64,000 nt of DNA from Syntrophaceae bacterium UBA2210 (GCA_002327865.1 DCUQ01000010.1:96996-160995); one strand, 5' to 3'. Shown: positions 34,585 through 43,885, counted from the stretch's first letter. The notes: generated by a model not told the origin, from the sequence alone. Translations and numbers: made by a program.

Positions 34585-35430
34585 TCAGGGCAATTCACCC
34601 CATCCCAGCTTGGTCCGCAGGATCTCCAGATAATCACGGTGAGGAGATTCTACAAGATTTATGTGATTTTTTGATTTCCGTATGCCGACCCTGTCACCCG
34701 ATTTCAATACAAAAAGATCCTGCCCGTCGAGTGTCACGAATGCTTCACCTTTTTTTGTCCATACAATTACTTCTATGACCGAATCCGGTGGCAGTACAAT
34801 GGGTCTCTTTGTCAGGGTGTGAGGACAGATGGGATTAATGATAATAGAATCGAGTTCCGGCAGGATAATAGGACCGCCCGAAGAGAGTGAATACGCGGTG
34901 GACCCCGTAGGTGTGGATACGATGAGGCCATCAGCCTTGAAGGTACTCAAATACTTGCCGTCGACAAAGGTTTCCAGATTGACCATTCTGGAGAGGTTTC
35001 CCCTGTTGATAACAACATCATTGAGCACCGGATACTCTGCGCCTTCGACGGAAACACTCAGCATCATTCTCCGCGAGATTCCACATTCTCCCTTAAGAAT
35101 CATTTCCATGGTGCCCAGCATCTCGTTCAGATTTACCACCGTCATAAAACCAAACTCTCCCAGATTAATACCCAGGACAGGCACATCAGATCCCATAACA
35201 ATGTGTGCCGCCATGAGAAGCGTTCCATCCCCGCCGAAAACGACTATCATATCAACCGCCGATGCCAGATCGTTACGCGAAACTCCCGGCACATTCAATT
35301 TCCCGGCTATCTCTTCCTCGAAAAAAACATCCAGACCTCTATCGGAGAGCCATCTCCCAAGCCGCAATGAATACTCGGCAGCCTTCTCTTTATCGCTGTT
35401 TGCAACAATTCCCACTCTCTTTATGTTCAT
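34585..35430 (-). CDS. nadK: NAD kinase
   Basis: Phosphorylates NAD to NADP in the cytoplasm. 281 residues from ATG 35430, which has GGAG six bases upstream; an in-frame ATG 35463 would add 11 residues. Family motifs are GGDGT (66-70), the NE/D-type LNDVVINRG, and the glycine-rich DGLIVSTPTGSTAYSLSSGGP. It is the first gene of a minus-strand unit nadK-recN-GNAT-nucleotidase. Confidence 0.96.
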   Translation of the reverse strand: MNIKRVGIVANSDKEKAAEYSLRLGRWLSDRGLDVFFEEEIAGKLNVPGVSRNDLASAVDMIVVFGGDGTLLMAAHIVMGSDVPVLGINLGEFGFMTVVNLNEMLGTMEMILKGECGISRRMMLSVSVEGAEYPVLNDVVINRGNLSRMVNLETFVDGKYLSTFKADGLIVSTPTGSTAYSLSSGGPIILPELDSIIINPICPHTLTKRPIVLPPDSVIEVIVWTKKGEAFVTLDGQDLFVLKSGDRVGIRKSKNHINLVESPHRDYLEILRTKLGWGELP

Positions 35431-35592
35431 AAACATCTCCGGATTCTGCCTTATATCGAACACTGATTTAACTGCAATTGACTATCATAAAAAATATAAT
35501 GTGTCTATCGTAAAGGCTTGACACCGGCTCTCGGACTGGGTTAGTGTCCTCGCCTGACAAACGAGTATATAACGAAACAGAGGCAACATACC

Positions 35593-36639
35593 ATGGGATT
35601 ATCAAAAGGGACTATGACTTTTACAAGGTATAACGTTGAGGGTCCGTTGCCGGATAAATTTCCGGATTTCGTAGACAGGCAGATAAAGTTGTTCGCCTTC
35701 AGGGAATCGTCTTACGGTGGCGAAGAAAAATCCCTGGGCTGGACCGGTTTCGACAATGTACTGGATACCGATTTCGAATACGCGAATTATTCGATAGCCG
35801 ATTATATCGTTTATTCCCTCCGTATAGACCGCCGGACAGTGCCTCCAGCTTTGTTGAAGCTTAACGTCCTTAAAGCGGAAAAAGGGTTCCTGGCGGAAAA
35901 GGGATTGAAAAAACTCTATAAAGGCCAGCGGGAAGATATCAGAGAAACTGTAAGATCGGGACTGCTAAACAGAACACAACCCGTTCCTTCATTTTACGAG
36001 ATTTGCTGGTCGGTTTCGGGGAAATGGCTACTTTTCGGTTCGCTCTCGGAGAAAGTGAACGATGAGTTCAAGGATTTATTCAAGAGATCGTTCAACCTGT
36101 CTCTCTCACATTTCGTACCGTGGGACACAGAGTCGGTGACAGGTAATATCCCGCTTCCGGGGAGAGAGTTCCTGACATGGCTCTGGTTTAAAAGCGAGGA
36201 ACGGGGTGGCAGCATCATGCTTCCTGGGAAGGGCGACGTAGAGGTTATATTCCTGCAGAAGATGGTACTGGAATCGGGCGAAGGCGAGTATGCCGAGACG
36301 GTCGCCTGCAGGGGAATTCATGCAGATCTCGACGAGGGGAAATCGGCACTGCGCAAGGGTAAGAAAGTAACGGAAGCACGGATACGTCTCGGAGTGGGAA
36401 ACGATCAGTCCGAATTCACCTTCAAGGCAGATACGTTTTCCTTTCAGTCTCTGAAACTGCCAGTACCAACGGATGACGAGGAAGAGAACCGTGACGGAAG
36501 AATTCTCGAGAGAATCTACCTTCTGGAGGTCTTAACGCAGACAATGGAACAACTCTTCATGCTATTTCTTGTAAAACGCCTTTCCGGGCAATGGGTATCC
36601 GAAGAACTGCCCCATATGAAAAAATGGCTGGCCGATTGA
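35593..36639 (+). CDS. RdgC-like recombination-associated protein
   Basis: A 348-residue protein resembling the deltaproteobacterial branch of the RdgC family. Supporting segments are the N-terminal MGLSKGTMTFTRYNVEG, LRIDRRTVPPALLK, SFYEICWSVSGKWLLFGSLSEK, and GREFLTWLWFKSEERGG; the last matches the C-terminal half of RdgC proteins. E. coli RdgC forms a ring around DNA and inhibits RecA. Sequence similarity to the E. coli protein is low, so the biochemical role is inferred. ATG is preceded by GAGGCAAC, a fair SD. It stands alone with its own upstream region. Confidence 0.72.
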   Translation: MGLSKGTMTFTRYNVEGPLPDKFPDFVDRQIKLFAFRESSYGGEEKSLGWTGFDNVLDTDFEYANYSIADYIVYSLRIDRRTVPPALLKLNVLKAEKGFLAEKGLKKLYKGQREDIRETVRSGLLNRTQPVPSFYEICWSVSGKWLLFGSLSEKVNDEFKDLFKRSFNLSLSHFVPWDTESVTGNIPLPGREFLTWLWFKSEERGGSIMLPGKGDVEVIFLQKMVLESGEGEYAETVACRGIHADLDEGKSALRKGKKVTEARIRLGVGNDQSEFTFKADTFSFQSLKLPVPTDDEEENRDGRILERIYLLEVLTQTMEQLFMLFLVKRLSGQWVSEELPHMKKWLAD

Positions 36640-36666
36640 TACGAGAGACCCGACCGTATCTATCTA

Positions 36667-36780
36667 ATTGAATCTCCCCGCAACAAGTTGCGGGGAATCT
36701 CCGACTGTTAAGGAATTTTTCATTTTTTATTCGCTCGCTAACCCTGCCGCAAGCAGCGGGGAATGCGCTCGCTGTTCAGT
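36667..36780 (+). repeat. Interspersed repeat, copy B
   Basis: Second copy of the element at 11265. The hairpin is perfect here: CCCCGCAAC (36676-36684), AA, GTTGCGGGG (36687-36695). After the shared TGTTAAGGAA and ATTCGC a second hairpin follows (CTGC-CGCAA-GCAG) and GGGGAATGCGCTCGCTGTTCA. It lies 3' of the RdgC-like gene. Confidence 0.75.
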
Positions 36781-36949
36781 TCAAGCATCGCGTCGTCCGT
36801 CACGGTTTTTTCAGGAAGCGACAAGCCGGGACACTGCTCTGAGAAACAGACTAAATCCCCAACCCTCCACCGCCGGAATCGCATGGCAAAAAGTAAACTT
36901 ACGGCCCAAAATTTCGCAGTAAAATTATACTGCCTTTTTCACTCTACAC

Positions 36950-36978
36950 TTGACGTTTTCACTGATTGAAGATATAGC
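36950..36978 (+). promoter_or_regulatory. Candidate sigma70 promoter of the lipoprotein gene
   Basis: TTGACG (36950-36955), a 17-base spacer and TATAGC (36973-36978), 58 bases before the lipoprotein start codon. Confidence 0.65.
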
Positions 36979-37035
36979 AACCAGATATATGTGAAAAACC
37001 AGTCTGGACAGTACGCGATAAAGGGGTGAGGGATT

Positions 37036-38013
37036 ATGAAGAAAGCATTGTACGGCATTACCGCGATAATGATTGTTTTCATCTTCGGGTGTGCGGCGGA
37101 GATGGACAGCATAAAGGCGGAGATCGATCAACTGCAGACAAAACGAGAGTTCCGGGACAATATATTCTACTCTTCATCCCCCCCCGTAAAGTTGAAGCTG
37201 CCCCCCGAGTTCGTATTCCGTGGAGAGACCCGCGAAAAGCGTGATAGCGACCGGTTGAGGACACACTCATCAGACCCGATGGAATATATTTTTGAAAGCG
37301 CATCATATCTGTTCGAACAGACAGGAGACGACGGTGTTTTCAAGCGGGGAGTACTTATACGGATCTATCGCGTTATGGGGAATCCCGAGCAGGAAGTTCC
37401 CGACATGTTTTCTCGTGTATGGAAACCCATCGAAACGGGCTCCATGAAGATTCTGAAAGATGACTACACGTACCGGGTCCTCACATGTCCGCATATACTG
37501 CTGCCACGGGAAAGAGAGATCCCCTCAACCCACGGAAAATCCGAATGTTTCCTGGCAAAGGGACTCGAGCGGGCAGCCGGCTTCGGTAACAAATCGCGCG
37601 TGCAGATCATCTATTTCGAACCGCTCCCGCAGGGCACGCAATGCGATGCCTGGAAAAATGTGAATGATCTCTCGCCGGAGCAGAAAACTATTCTGGCAGG
37701 GTTTATCGACAGGAGTTACCAGGGAATACGATTCATGAAGAGTGATTCCGTCCTCGACACTACTTCCCGCTACGTGGACAAGGTGGATATGGACGGCGGT
37801 GACGCCACAACCCGGTATACGTCACCTCAAAAACCGGCCGAAACCCCGTCTGAACCCGCCGTAACCCAGGAACCAACACCCGCAGTACCTGAAGCGGGTA
37901 CGGAAATGACGGTCGAAACGCGGCTCGAAATGTTGAAAAAGCTTCTCGACAAGGGGCTGATTACACCTGAGGATTACGAAAAGAAAAAAGTACAGATACT
38001 GGAAGACCTGTAA
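37036..38013 (+). CDS. SHOCT-domain lipoprotein of unknown function
   Basis: A 325-residue predicted lipoprotein. The signal peptide MKKALYGITAIMIVFIFGC ends in a lipobox with Cys19. The middle is a soluble domain of unknown type (about 20-240). A Pro/Glu/Thr-rich linker (about 262-292) leads to a C-terminal SHOCT motif, RLEMLKKLLDKGLITPEDYE, a short helical oligomerisation module. An SD (GGGTGAGG) and a good promoter precede it. It lies just upstream of the porin gene. Lgt, encoded at 41603, would modify it. Confidence 0.8.
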   Translation: MKKALYGITAIMIVFIFGCAAEMDSIKAEIDQLQTKREFRDNIFYSSSPPVKLKLPPEFVFRGETREKRDSDRLRTHSSDPMEYIFESASYLFEQTGDDGVFKRGVLIRIYRVMGNPEQEVPDMFSRVWKPIETGSMKILKDDYTYRVLTCPHILLPREREIPSTHGKSECFLAKGLERAAGFGNKSRVQIIYFEPLPQGTQCDAWKNVNDLSPEQKTILAGFIDRSYQGIRFMKSDSVLDTTSRYVDKVDMDGGDATTRYTSPQKPAETPSEPAVTQEPTPAVPEAGTEMTVETRLEMLKKLLDKGLITPEDYEKKKVQILEDL

Positions 38014-38076
38014 TCGTGCAAAATTGATTGGAAAAGGTATGCTTCTCCGCCTTCATTTCGTGTGTAAAAACAGCAC

Positions 38077-38105
38077 TTGACATTGTAAATCGGCGGTGTT
38101 AGCTT
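38077..38105 (+). promoter_or_regulatory. Candidate promoter of the porin gene
   Basis: TTGACA (38077-38082), 17-base spacer, TAGCTT (38100-38105). The leader to the porin start is about 160 bases and carries GGAGG-rich sequence near 38170. Confidence 0.45.
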
Positions 38106-38267
38106 TGTTCGGTATGATATCGGTATGATAAAGGAAAAAAGGGGAAATAGACTTTAAAAAATATAAGAGAGGAGGTGCCGGAGGCGTACGCGAGCGAGGG
38201 GCAGGTTTGTTGTAAATCGTAACATGCAAAGAACAGGGGTACATAAAGATCAGGAGGAGGAAACAAT

Positions 38268-39680
38268 ATGAAAAAACTGTTAATCGGTTTTCTGGCGTTG
38301 AGCCTGGTCGCGGTGCTTGCAATCCCCGCGGCGGCAACGGATATCGACGTAAGTGGAACCTATTATATCAGAGGCTGGTATGATGATAACAGTGCTCTGT
38401 ACGAAGGCAATACGTCCAACGCCCTTTATGAGCAGCGGCTGCGTATGCAGAGCGTCTTCAAGGTCGTGGATGGATTGAAACTGACGGTGCAACTCGACGC
38501 GATGGAGCAGGTATGGGGAACAAACACCCCTGAATCACAGGACTCGGCGGACTCCTGGGGGATCCACTACGGTATGAAAGACGATACGTATGATGGCAAC
38601 GTCTCGATCGAGATGACGCGGCTGGATTTCGTGACGAAGCTGGGTCTCATCAGCGCGGGGTACTGGGATACCAACGTCTGGGGATGCGAATTCGGAGATA
38701 ACTCTTTCAAGGTCGGACGTGTCCAGTGGACGGTCCCGATAGGTGAGAAATTCTACGTGATAGCAGGCCTGGAAAAGGACTATGAAGGCGACGCCAAGAG
38801 TTGGCCAGGGGATGATCGTTACTCAGATCGCGACAACGACGCCTACATTCTTGCCGGTATCTACAGAGGCGAAAAGGTAGAAGCAGGACTTTTATGGAAA
38901 TATGTAAGAGTCGCTGCCATGAGAGATTATGGATACTATATAGGCCCTCCGTACTACTATGCCTCTATCACAGGAGAGCTCAATGTTCTTTCCCCATATT
39001 TCAAGGCAACGTTCGACCCCTTCTATGTCGAGGGACAGCTCTACTGGGCAGACGGAACCATATCGTTTGAAGACTTGTTCGCAGGACAGCCTGATGTGGA
39101 TGCAGAAGGGTTGAGCTGGTACCTGATGGGCAAATTCTCCTTCGGTTCCGCATACATAGGTGGTCTAGTTGCCTACTCGCAGGGGGATGACCCGAACACG
39201 AGCAGTGCAGAAGGATACGCCGTCAATGGCGGGTGGGACTGGAATCCCTGCCTTATCCTCTGGAACGACGACTTCAACTACAAGGCCTACGGCACCTTGG
39301 GGCATAATCCCTATGCCCTAACCGACGGCCAGATGAGAAACGCCCAGATATACCAGATCTTCGCCGGGTGGAACCCGATGGAGGATCTCGCGCTCAGAGC
39401 ATCTTACACTGTCGCGTTCGCCGATCAGGACATGATCGGGTATCCAGGATATGGCGTCATGCAGGTTGACGACGACTACGGAAGCGAACTGGACATCACC
39501 GCCAATTACAAGATCTACGCCAATCTCGACTATATGATCGGGTTAGCCTATTTCTGGGCGGGCGACTTTTACAAAGGTGACACGGTGTTAGGACCTATCT
39601 ACGGCGAAGGCGAAGCAGATTACGATCCCGAGGTGTCCAATACCTATCTCCTCGTGCACAAACTGACACTGAGCTTCTAA
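38268..39680 (+). CDS. Outer-membrane beta-barrel porin-like protein
   Basis: A 470-residue exported protein. Residues 1-23 form a signal peptide (KKLLIGFLALSLVAVLAIP, AAA cleavage). The rest has many amphipathic beta strands rich in Tyr, Trp, Gly and Asp, for example TYYIRGWYDDNS, and ends with KLTLSF, a terminal Phe as required for BAM insertion. Several acidic loops (for example GDDRYSDRDND) may bind calcium or face outward. A strong SD (AGGAGGAGG) and a strong terminator suggest high expression. It is likely a general diffusion porin of the deltaproteobacterial type; substrate unknown. Confidence 0.85.
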   Translation: MKKLLIGFLALSLVAVLAIPAAATDIDVSGTYYIRGWYDDNSALYEGNTSNALYEQRLRMQSVFKVVDGLKLTVQLDAMEQVWGTNTPESQDSADSWGIHYGMKDDTYDGNVSIEMTRLDFVTKLGLISAGYWDTNVWGCEFGDNSFKVGRVQWTVPIGEKFYVIAGLEKDYEGDAKSWPGDDRYSDRDNDAYILAGIYRGEKVEAGLLWKYVRVAAMRDYGYYIGPPYYYASITGELNVLSPYFKATFDPFYVEGQLYWADGTISFEDLFAGQPDVDAEGLSWYLMGKFSFGSAYIGGLVAYSQGDDPNTSSAEGYAVNGGWDWNPCLILWNDDFNYKAYGTLGHNPYALTDGQMRNAQIYQIFAGWNPMEDLALRASYTVAFADQDMIGYPGYGVMQVDDDYGSELDITANYKIYANLDYMIGLAYFWAGDFYKGDTVLGPIYGEGEADYDPEVSNTYLLVHKLTLSF

Positions 39681-39710
39681 AAAACGATGGTTTATATCAC
39701 AGGTAAGTCC

Positions 39711-39746
39711 AGGGCCCCGGGTATTTTGCTTCGGGGCCCTTTTTTA
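39711..39746 (+). terminator. Rho-independent terminator of the porin gene
   Basis: A 9-bp stem AGGGCCCCG/CGGGGCCCT with a 12-base loop followed by a run of six T. Confidence 0.9.
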
Positions 39747-39764
39747 TCCGCCGTTTCGGCGGAT
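39746..39764 (+). other. Perfect hairpin in the hflX leader
   Basis: ATCCGCCG-TTT-CGGCGGAT, an 8-bp perfect inverted repeat directly after the porin terminator and 26 bases before the hflX SD. It could be a leader structure or operator. Confidence 0.5.
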
Positions 39765-39804
39765 CACACAAATATACCCCGAAATCCGAAAGGAGACGTT
39801 ACAG

Positions 39805-41481
39805 ATAGACAGGATCCACGGCAATACCACCGGCCTTAAGGCGGGCGAGATAAGGGAACTCCAGCGATTCTACGGAAGGAGAATTCCTCCGGAAAGGATT
39901 ATCACACACGAATTAGCGAGGGGGCTTTCCGACATCTCGCGCCGTCTGAACCGGCAGGTCGGAATCATAGTCAGTCGGCGGGGGGAAGTTCTGTACGTGA
40001 TTATCGGGGATCACCGTCAGATAGTTATCCCGGATCTCGGGGCGATCAGGTCATCCTCCGCGCGCCTAAGGGGGCTGCGCCTCATCCATACCCATCTCGA
40101 CGGAGAACGGCTTACGGGCGACGATCTGACCGACCTCGCGCTTCTGAGGCTCGACATGGTTTCGGCCATCGAGGTCGGCGAAAACGGCTTACCGGGAATG
40201 ATGCATTCGGCGCACCTTATCCCCGAAAATCCCGGCGGCGACTACTGGCTCCTGATGGAGCCCGCTTACGTCTCCGAAACGGATCTGAACTTCCTCGCGT
40301 TCATACAGGCTCTAGATGAACAGTTCGCACGAAGACAGGGCGTCAGAAAGGTGGATTCAACCGAACGGGCCATTCTGATACGCGTGGAGATCGATCCCCT
40401 GTTCGACAGCGAGGGATCCATTGCCGAATTGAAAGAACTCGCGAGATCAACCGGCGTAGCGGTATTCGATTCCATAATACAGCACCGTCACCAGTATGAT
40501 CCCCGTTATCTCATGGGAAAAGGAAAACTTTCGGATATCGTGATACGAGCCCTTCAGATCGGCGCCAACCTCTTGATCTTCGACCACGAGCTCTCACCGG
40601 CCCAGGTACGATCCATCGCCGATTTCACCGAGCTGAAGGTGATCGACCGTTCTCAACTGATCCTGGATATTTTCGCGCGACGCGCCCACAGCCGCGAGGG
40701 AAAGATACAGGTCGAACTGGCCCAGCTGCAATATCTCCTCCCTCGGCTCGCCACGAAGAATACCGCCATGTCACGTCTTACGGGAGGAATCGGCGGAACC
40801 GGTCCGGGAGAGACAAAGCTCGAGATCAACAGGCGCCGGGTGAGAGAACGGATCGGCCGCCTGGAACGGGAGTTGAAAAGCATACAGAAAGGGAGAAGCC
40901 AGCGAAGACGGCTAAGACAAAAAAAGGCCCTCCCCGTCATTTCCATCATCGGCTATACCAATACGGGAAAATCCACACTACTCAACACGCTTACCAGGAG
41001 CAGTGTCCTGACCGAGAATCTCCTCTTTGCAACACTCGATCCGAAGAGTTCAAGGCTCCGTTTCCCGCGTGAACGGGAAGCGATCATTACCGATACGGTA
41101 GGCTTTATCAGGAATCTTCCCAGGGAACTCGCCGCCGCCTTCCGCGCGACGCTCGAGGAACTGGACGAGGCAGACCTGCTGCTTCATGTAATCGACGTGA
41201 GCAATCCGGGTTTTGAGGAGCAGATTCTGGCCGTGGAAAGAATATTGGAAGATCTCGATCTGAACAGAAAGAAGTGCATACGCGTATTCAACAAGGTCGA
41301 TATCTTTCCGGACAGCGGCGTTCTCGACAATCTTTGCCGCCGGTTCGACGCGATTCCCATATCCGCACTGAATCCCGAAACCCTCCACCCGCTGCTCGAA
41401 CGGCTGGAATCGAGCCTCTACCGGTGCCGGCAGGATCACAACGCTCTTCCCGGATCGAATCCAGATATTACTAAACATTAA
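39805..41481 (+). CDS. hflX: Ribosome-associated GTPase HflX, apparent AUA start
   Basis: HflX binds and splits stalled ribosomes, using GTP. The domain order is HflX N-terminal (to about 330), GTPase with G1 GYTNTGKS (383-390), G3 DTVG, G4 NKVD, and a C-terminal tail; 558 residues. The first ATG/GTG/TTG in frame is GTG 39997, but the preceding 64 codons clearly belong to the family (IDRIHGNTTGLKAGEIREL and ERIITHELARGLS, IIVSRRGEV). The family N-terminus M-x-R-I-x-G-N-T-x-G-L-K places the start at ATA 39805, with AGGAG nine bases upstream and no other start codon between. AUA initiation or an ATG-to-ATA change is inferred. Confidence 0.85.
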   Translation: MDRIHGNTTGLKAGEIRELQRFYGRRIPPERIITHELARGLSDISRRLNRQVGIIVSRRGEVLYVIIGDHRQIVIPDLGAIRSSSARLRGLRLIHTHLDGERLTGDDLTDLALLRLDMVSAIEVGENGLPGMMHSAHLIPENPGGDYWLLMEPAYVSETDLNFLAFIQALDEQFARRQGVRKVDSTERAILIRVEIDPLFDSEGSIAELKELARSTGVAVFDSIIQHRHQYDPRYLMGKGKLSDIVIRALQIGANLLIFDHELSPAQVRSIADFTELKVIDRSQLILDIFARRAHSREGKIQVELAQLQYLLPRLATKNTAMSRLTGGIGGTGPGETKLEINRRRVRERIGRLERELKSIQKGRSQRRRLRQKKALPVISIIGYTNTGKSTLLNTLTRSSVLTENLLFATLDPKSSRLRFPREREAIITDTVGFIRNLPRELAAAFRATLEELDEADLLLHVIDVSNPGFEEQILAVERILEDLDLNRKKCIRVFNKVDIFPDSGVLDNLCRRFDAIPISALNPETLHPLLERLESSLYRCRQDHNALPGSNPDITKH

Positions 41482-41602
41482 AGGCCACTGCAAAAGTGTG
41501 TACGTTCCGTGGCCGCATCTTGTTTCATTCCGGCGTATGCTTGTGTCTGATTTTCTGGTATAGTCGTTAAATATTTTACACTAAAGCGTCGGAGGTACTC
41601 AA

Positions 41603-42436
41603 TTGATCGATTTCTGGCAGCATATTCCCGAACACATCAATCCGGTGTTTCTGGAGGCGGGGTCGTTTCAGCTTCGCTACTACGGCCTCATGTATCTCAT
41701 CGCTTTTTTTACTATCTATTTTCTCGTCATCTACCGGATACATGACGAGAACATCGGCTACTCGAAGGAAACCATCCAGGACGGCTTCGTATGGGCCATA
41801 GCGGGACTGCTGATAGGTGCACGCCTGGGATATGTCGTTTTCTATAACCCCGGATACTACGCGGCGCATCCTCTTGCAGTTATTCTTCCCTTTGACCTGT
41901 CCGAAGGGTTCCGGTTCGTCGGAATCAGCGGCATGTCGTACCACGGAGGTCTCGCAGGCATTATTCTCGCTGCTTTATGGTTCTGCAGACGTCGTTCCAT
42001 ACATTTCCTTCAGTTAGCGGACCTGTTCTGCCCCGCGATACCACTCGGCTATACATTCGGGCGAATAGGCAATTTCCTGAATGGTGAACTGTACGGACGC
42101 GCAACGGATGTGTGGTGGGGCATGTATTTCCCGCTTGATCCTCTTTCAAGGCTTCGTCATCCTTCCCAGTTGTACGAGGCATTTTTCGAAGGCGTATTTC
42201 TATTCGTGATACTCTGGAGCATAAGAAAAAAAGGATGGTTTGACGGTTCCCTGCTATGTATATATCTTGTCGGTTATGGGACTGTTCGCTTTTGTATTGA
42301 ATTTTTCAGACAACCGGATCCCCAGATAGGTCTTTTCGGGGGATTAATCAGTATGGGGCAGTTACTCTGTCTCGCAATGATCGGCGCAGGCATCACCATT
42401 ATGTTTGTAGAAAGACGAAAGGGGAAAACCGCATGA
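41603..42436 (+). CDS. lgt: Prolipoprotein diacylglyceryl transferase
   Basis: Transfers diacylglycerol from phosphatidylglycerol to the lipobox cysteine of prolipoproteins in the inner membrane. The 277-residue protein has seven membrane segments, YHGGLAG after the second third and the Lgt signature GRIGNFLNGELYGR. TTG at 41603 is the start, supported by GGAGG seven bases upstream. Its stop overlaps the next start as ATGA, so it is co-translated with the flavin reductase gene. Confidence 0.95.
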   Translation: MIDFWQHIPEHINPVFLEAGSFQLRYYGLMYLIAFFTIYFLVIYRIHDENIGYSKETIQDGFVWAIAGLLIGARLGYVVFYNPGYYAAHPLAVILPFDLSEGFRFVGISGMSYHGGLAGIILAALWFCRRRSIHFLQLADLFCPAIPLGYTFGRIGNFLNGELYGRATDVWWGMYFPLDPLSRLRHPSQLYEAFFEGVFLFVILWSIRKKGWFDGSLLCIYLVGYGTVRFCIEFFRQPDPQIGLFGGLISMGQLLCLAMIGAGITIMFVERRKGKTA

Positions 42437-43764
42437 ACAGGAAACTGGTTGTAATCGGAGGCGGCGCGGGAGGACCTTCCGCCGCCGCAGAGGCGAAAAG
42501 AAGAGATCCATCCCTGGATGTAACGATGCTGGAGATGGGCGAATTCGTTTCATACGCCGCCTGACCCGTTCCCTATTACATCGGCGATGTAATCAGGGAT
42601 TCAAAGAAACTGATTGCCAGAACTCCCGAAAAATTTGAAGAAACGGGTATAAAGGTGAGACTTAATACGCGCGTTGAGGGTATCGAACCCGACAGAGGCG
42701 AGGTTCTTCTGGCGCACGGGGAACGGCTGTCGTACGATGCCCTCGTAATCGGAACCGGCGCCGAGGCATCCCTGCCAGATATACCCGGGACAGCGCAGGA
42801 TGGAGTATTTACCCTGAAAAACCTGCGGGACGGCATCAATATCAAGGAATATATAAAAAGGAACCGTTGCCGCAGAGCACTGATCGTGGGGGCCGGGTTT
42901 ATCGCGATGGAGATGAGTGAGGCGTTGAGAAATCTCGATCTCGAGACCGCCATAGTGTACAGGGGGGAACTTCCGGTCAAGAAGTGGGACCCGGTATTCT
43001 CAGGCGTAGTGCTGGAAGAGCTTACGAAAAACGGGGTGTCATTTATCGCCCGTAAATCACCGGTTGCCGTCGAGAGAGACTCACAGGGACTGCGGCTGCT
43101 TACCGACGAAGGAAAATTCGAGGCTGATATTATAATATTCGCCCTGGGCGTAAAACCCGATACGGGGCTGGCGAGCGAAGCGGGTCTCGCTACAGGCAAA
43201 TCAGGCGCCATCAAGGTGGACTCATCTCAACATACATCACGCGAGGAGATATTTGCCGTCGGCGACTGTTGCGAATCATATCACCGGGTAAGCCGGAAGT
43301 GGACACATATACCCCTGGGAGATATGGCAAACAAACAGGGACGGGTTGCCGGTCGTAATATCGCGGGGTATTCCCTCGTGTTCCCGGGGGTTGTAGGCGC
43401 TCAGTCTTTCAAGGTATTTAACCTGGAAGTTGCCATGACCGGTCTCGACGAGAAAGGAGCGGAAGCGAGCGGATATTCTCCCGCCGGCACCATAATCTGG
43501 GGAAGTCCCGTGGCCGCATCCATGAACAGGGGAGAGAAACTGGGACTCAAGTTAATCGCCGACAGGGTTTCCGGAACTCTGCTGGGCGCTCAGGCGGTGG
43601 GACAGAGCGGGGCGGTAAGCCGTGTCAATATTTTGTCCGCATGCCTGTGGTCCGGTATGGGACTTGACGAAATAGGGTACATGGATTTTGCATACAGTCC
43701 GCCATTCAGCGGGGCATGGGATATGATTCATACGGCCGCACAAGTCCTGGAGAAAAAATTGTGA
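42433..43764 (+). CDS. CoA-disulfide reductase/NADH oxidase-like flavoprotein, probable selenoprotein with TGA (Sec44)
   Basis: A 443-residue pyridine-nucleotide-disulfide oxidoreductase if the in-frame TGA at 42562-42564 is read as selenocysteine. Upstream of it the frame gives VVIGGGAGGPSAAAEAKRR (FAD site) and EFVSYAA; after it PVPYYIGDV continues without a break. In CoA-disulfide reductases and NADH oxidases this exact place holds the single redox cysteine (Cys43 class, SYxxCGLPYY). Later motifs are intact: IVGAGFIAMEMSE (NAD(P)H site) and FAVGDC (second FAD site), then the dimerisation domain. A SECIS-like hairpin follows the TGA. ATG 42433 overlaps the lgt stop. If TGA is a true stop, this is a pseudogene. 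Confidence 0.82.
42570..42599 (+). promoter_or_regulatory. Bacterial SECIS-like element
   Basis: Directly after the TGA, within the coding sequence: stem TCCCT/AGGGA, a small 1x2 internal loop, stem TTACATC/GATGTAA, apical loop GGC (42583-42585). Twelve base pairs in total. The apical loop begins 18 bases after the TGA, in the range for SelB-recruiting hairpins, and starts with G. Confidence 0.7.
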
Positions 43765-43885
43765 CGGACCCCGGGAAAAAGGAACGGATGGCTTCAGGTT
43801 AAGGATCGTAAGCCCTCATCATTATAACCATGATCAGCAATCAATCTACCCGGCAGTTACAAGTTATGAAACAGTTACGGCGAAG

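Noticed and set aside
38160..38200. GGAGG-rich stretch in the porin leader as an extra start site
   Set aside because: No open frame of useful length follows it; the porin has its own SD at about 38255.
39997..41481. HflX starting at GTG 39997
   Set aside because: This would remove 64 residues that clearly match the family N-terminus, and no SD precedes 39997.
42655..43764. A separate shorter oxidoreductase gene starting at 42655
   Set aside because: The FAD-binding half lies upstream in the same frame, separated only by a TGA at the active-site cysteine, so one selenoprotein gene explains the data better.
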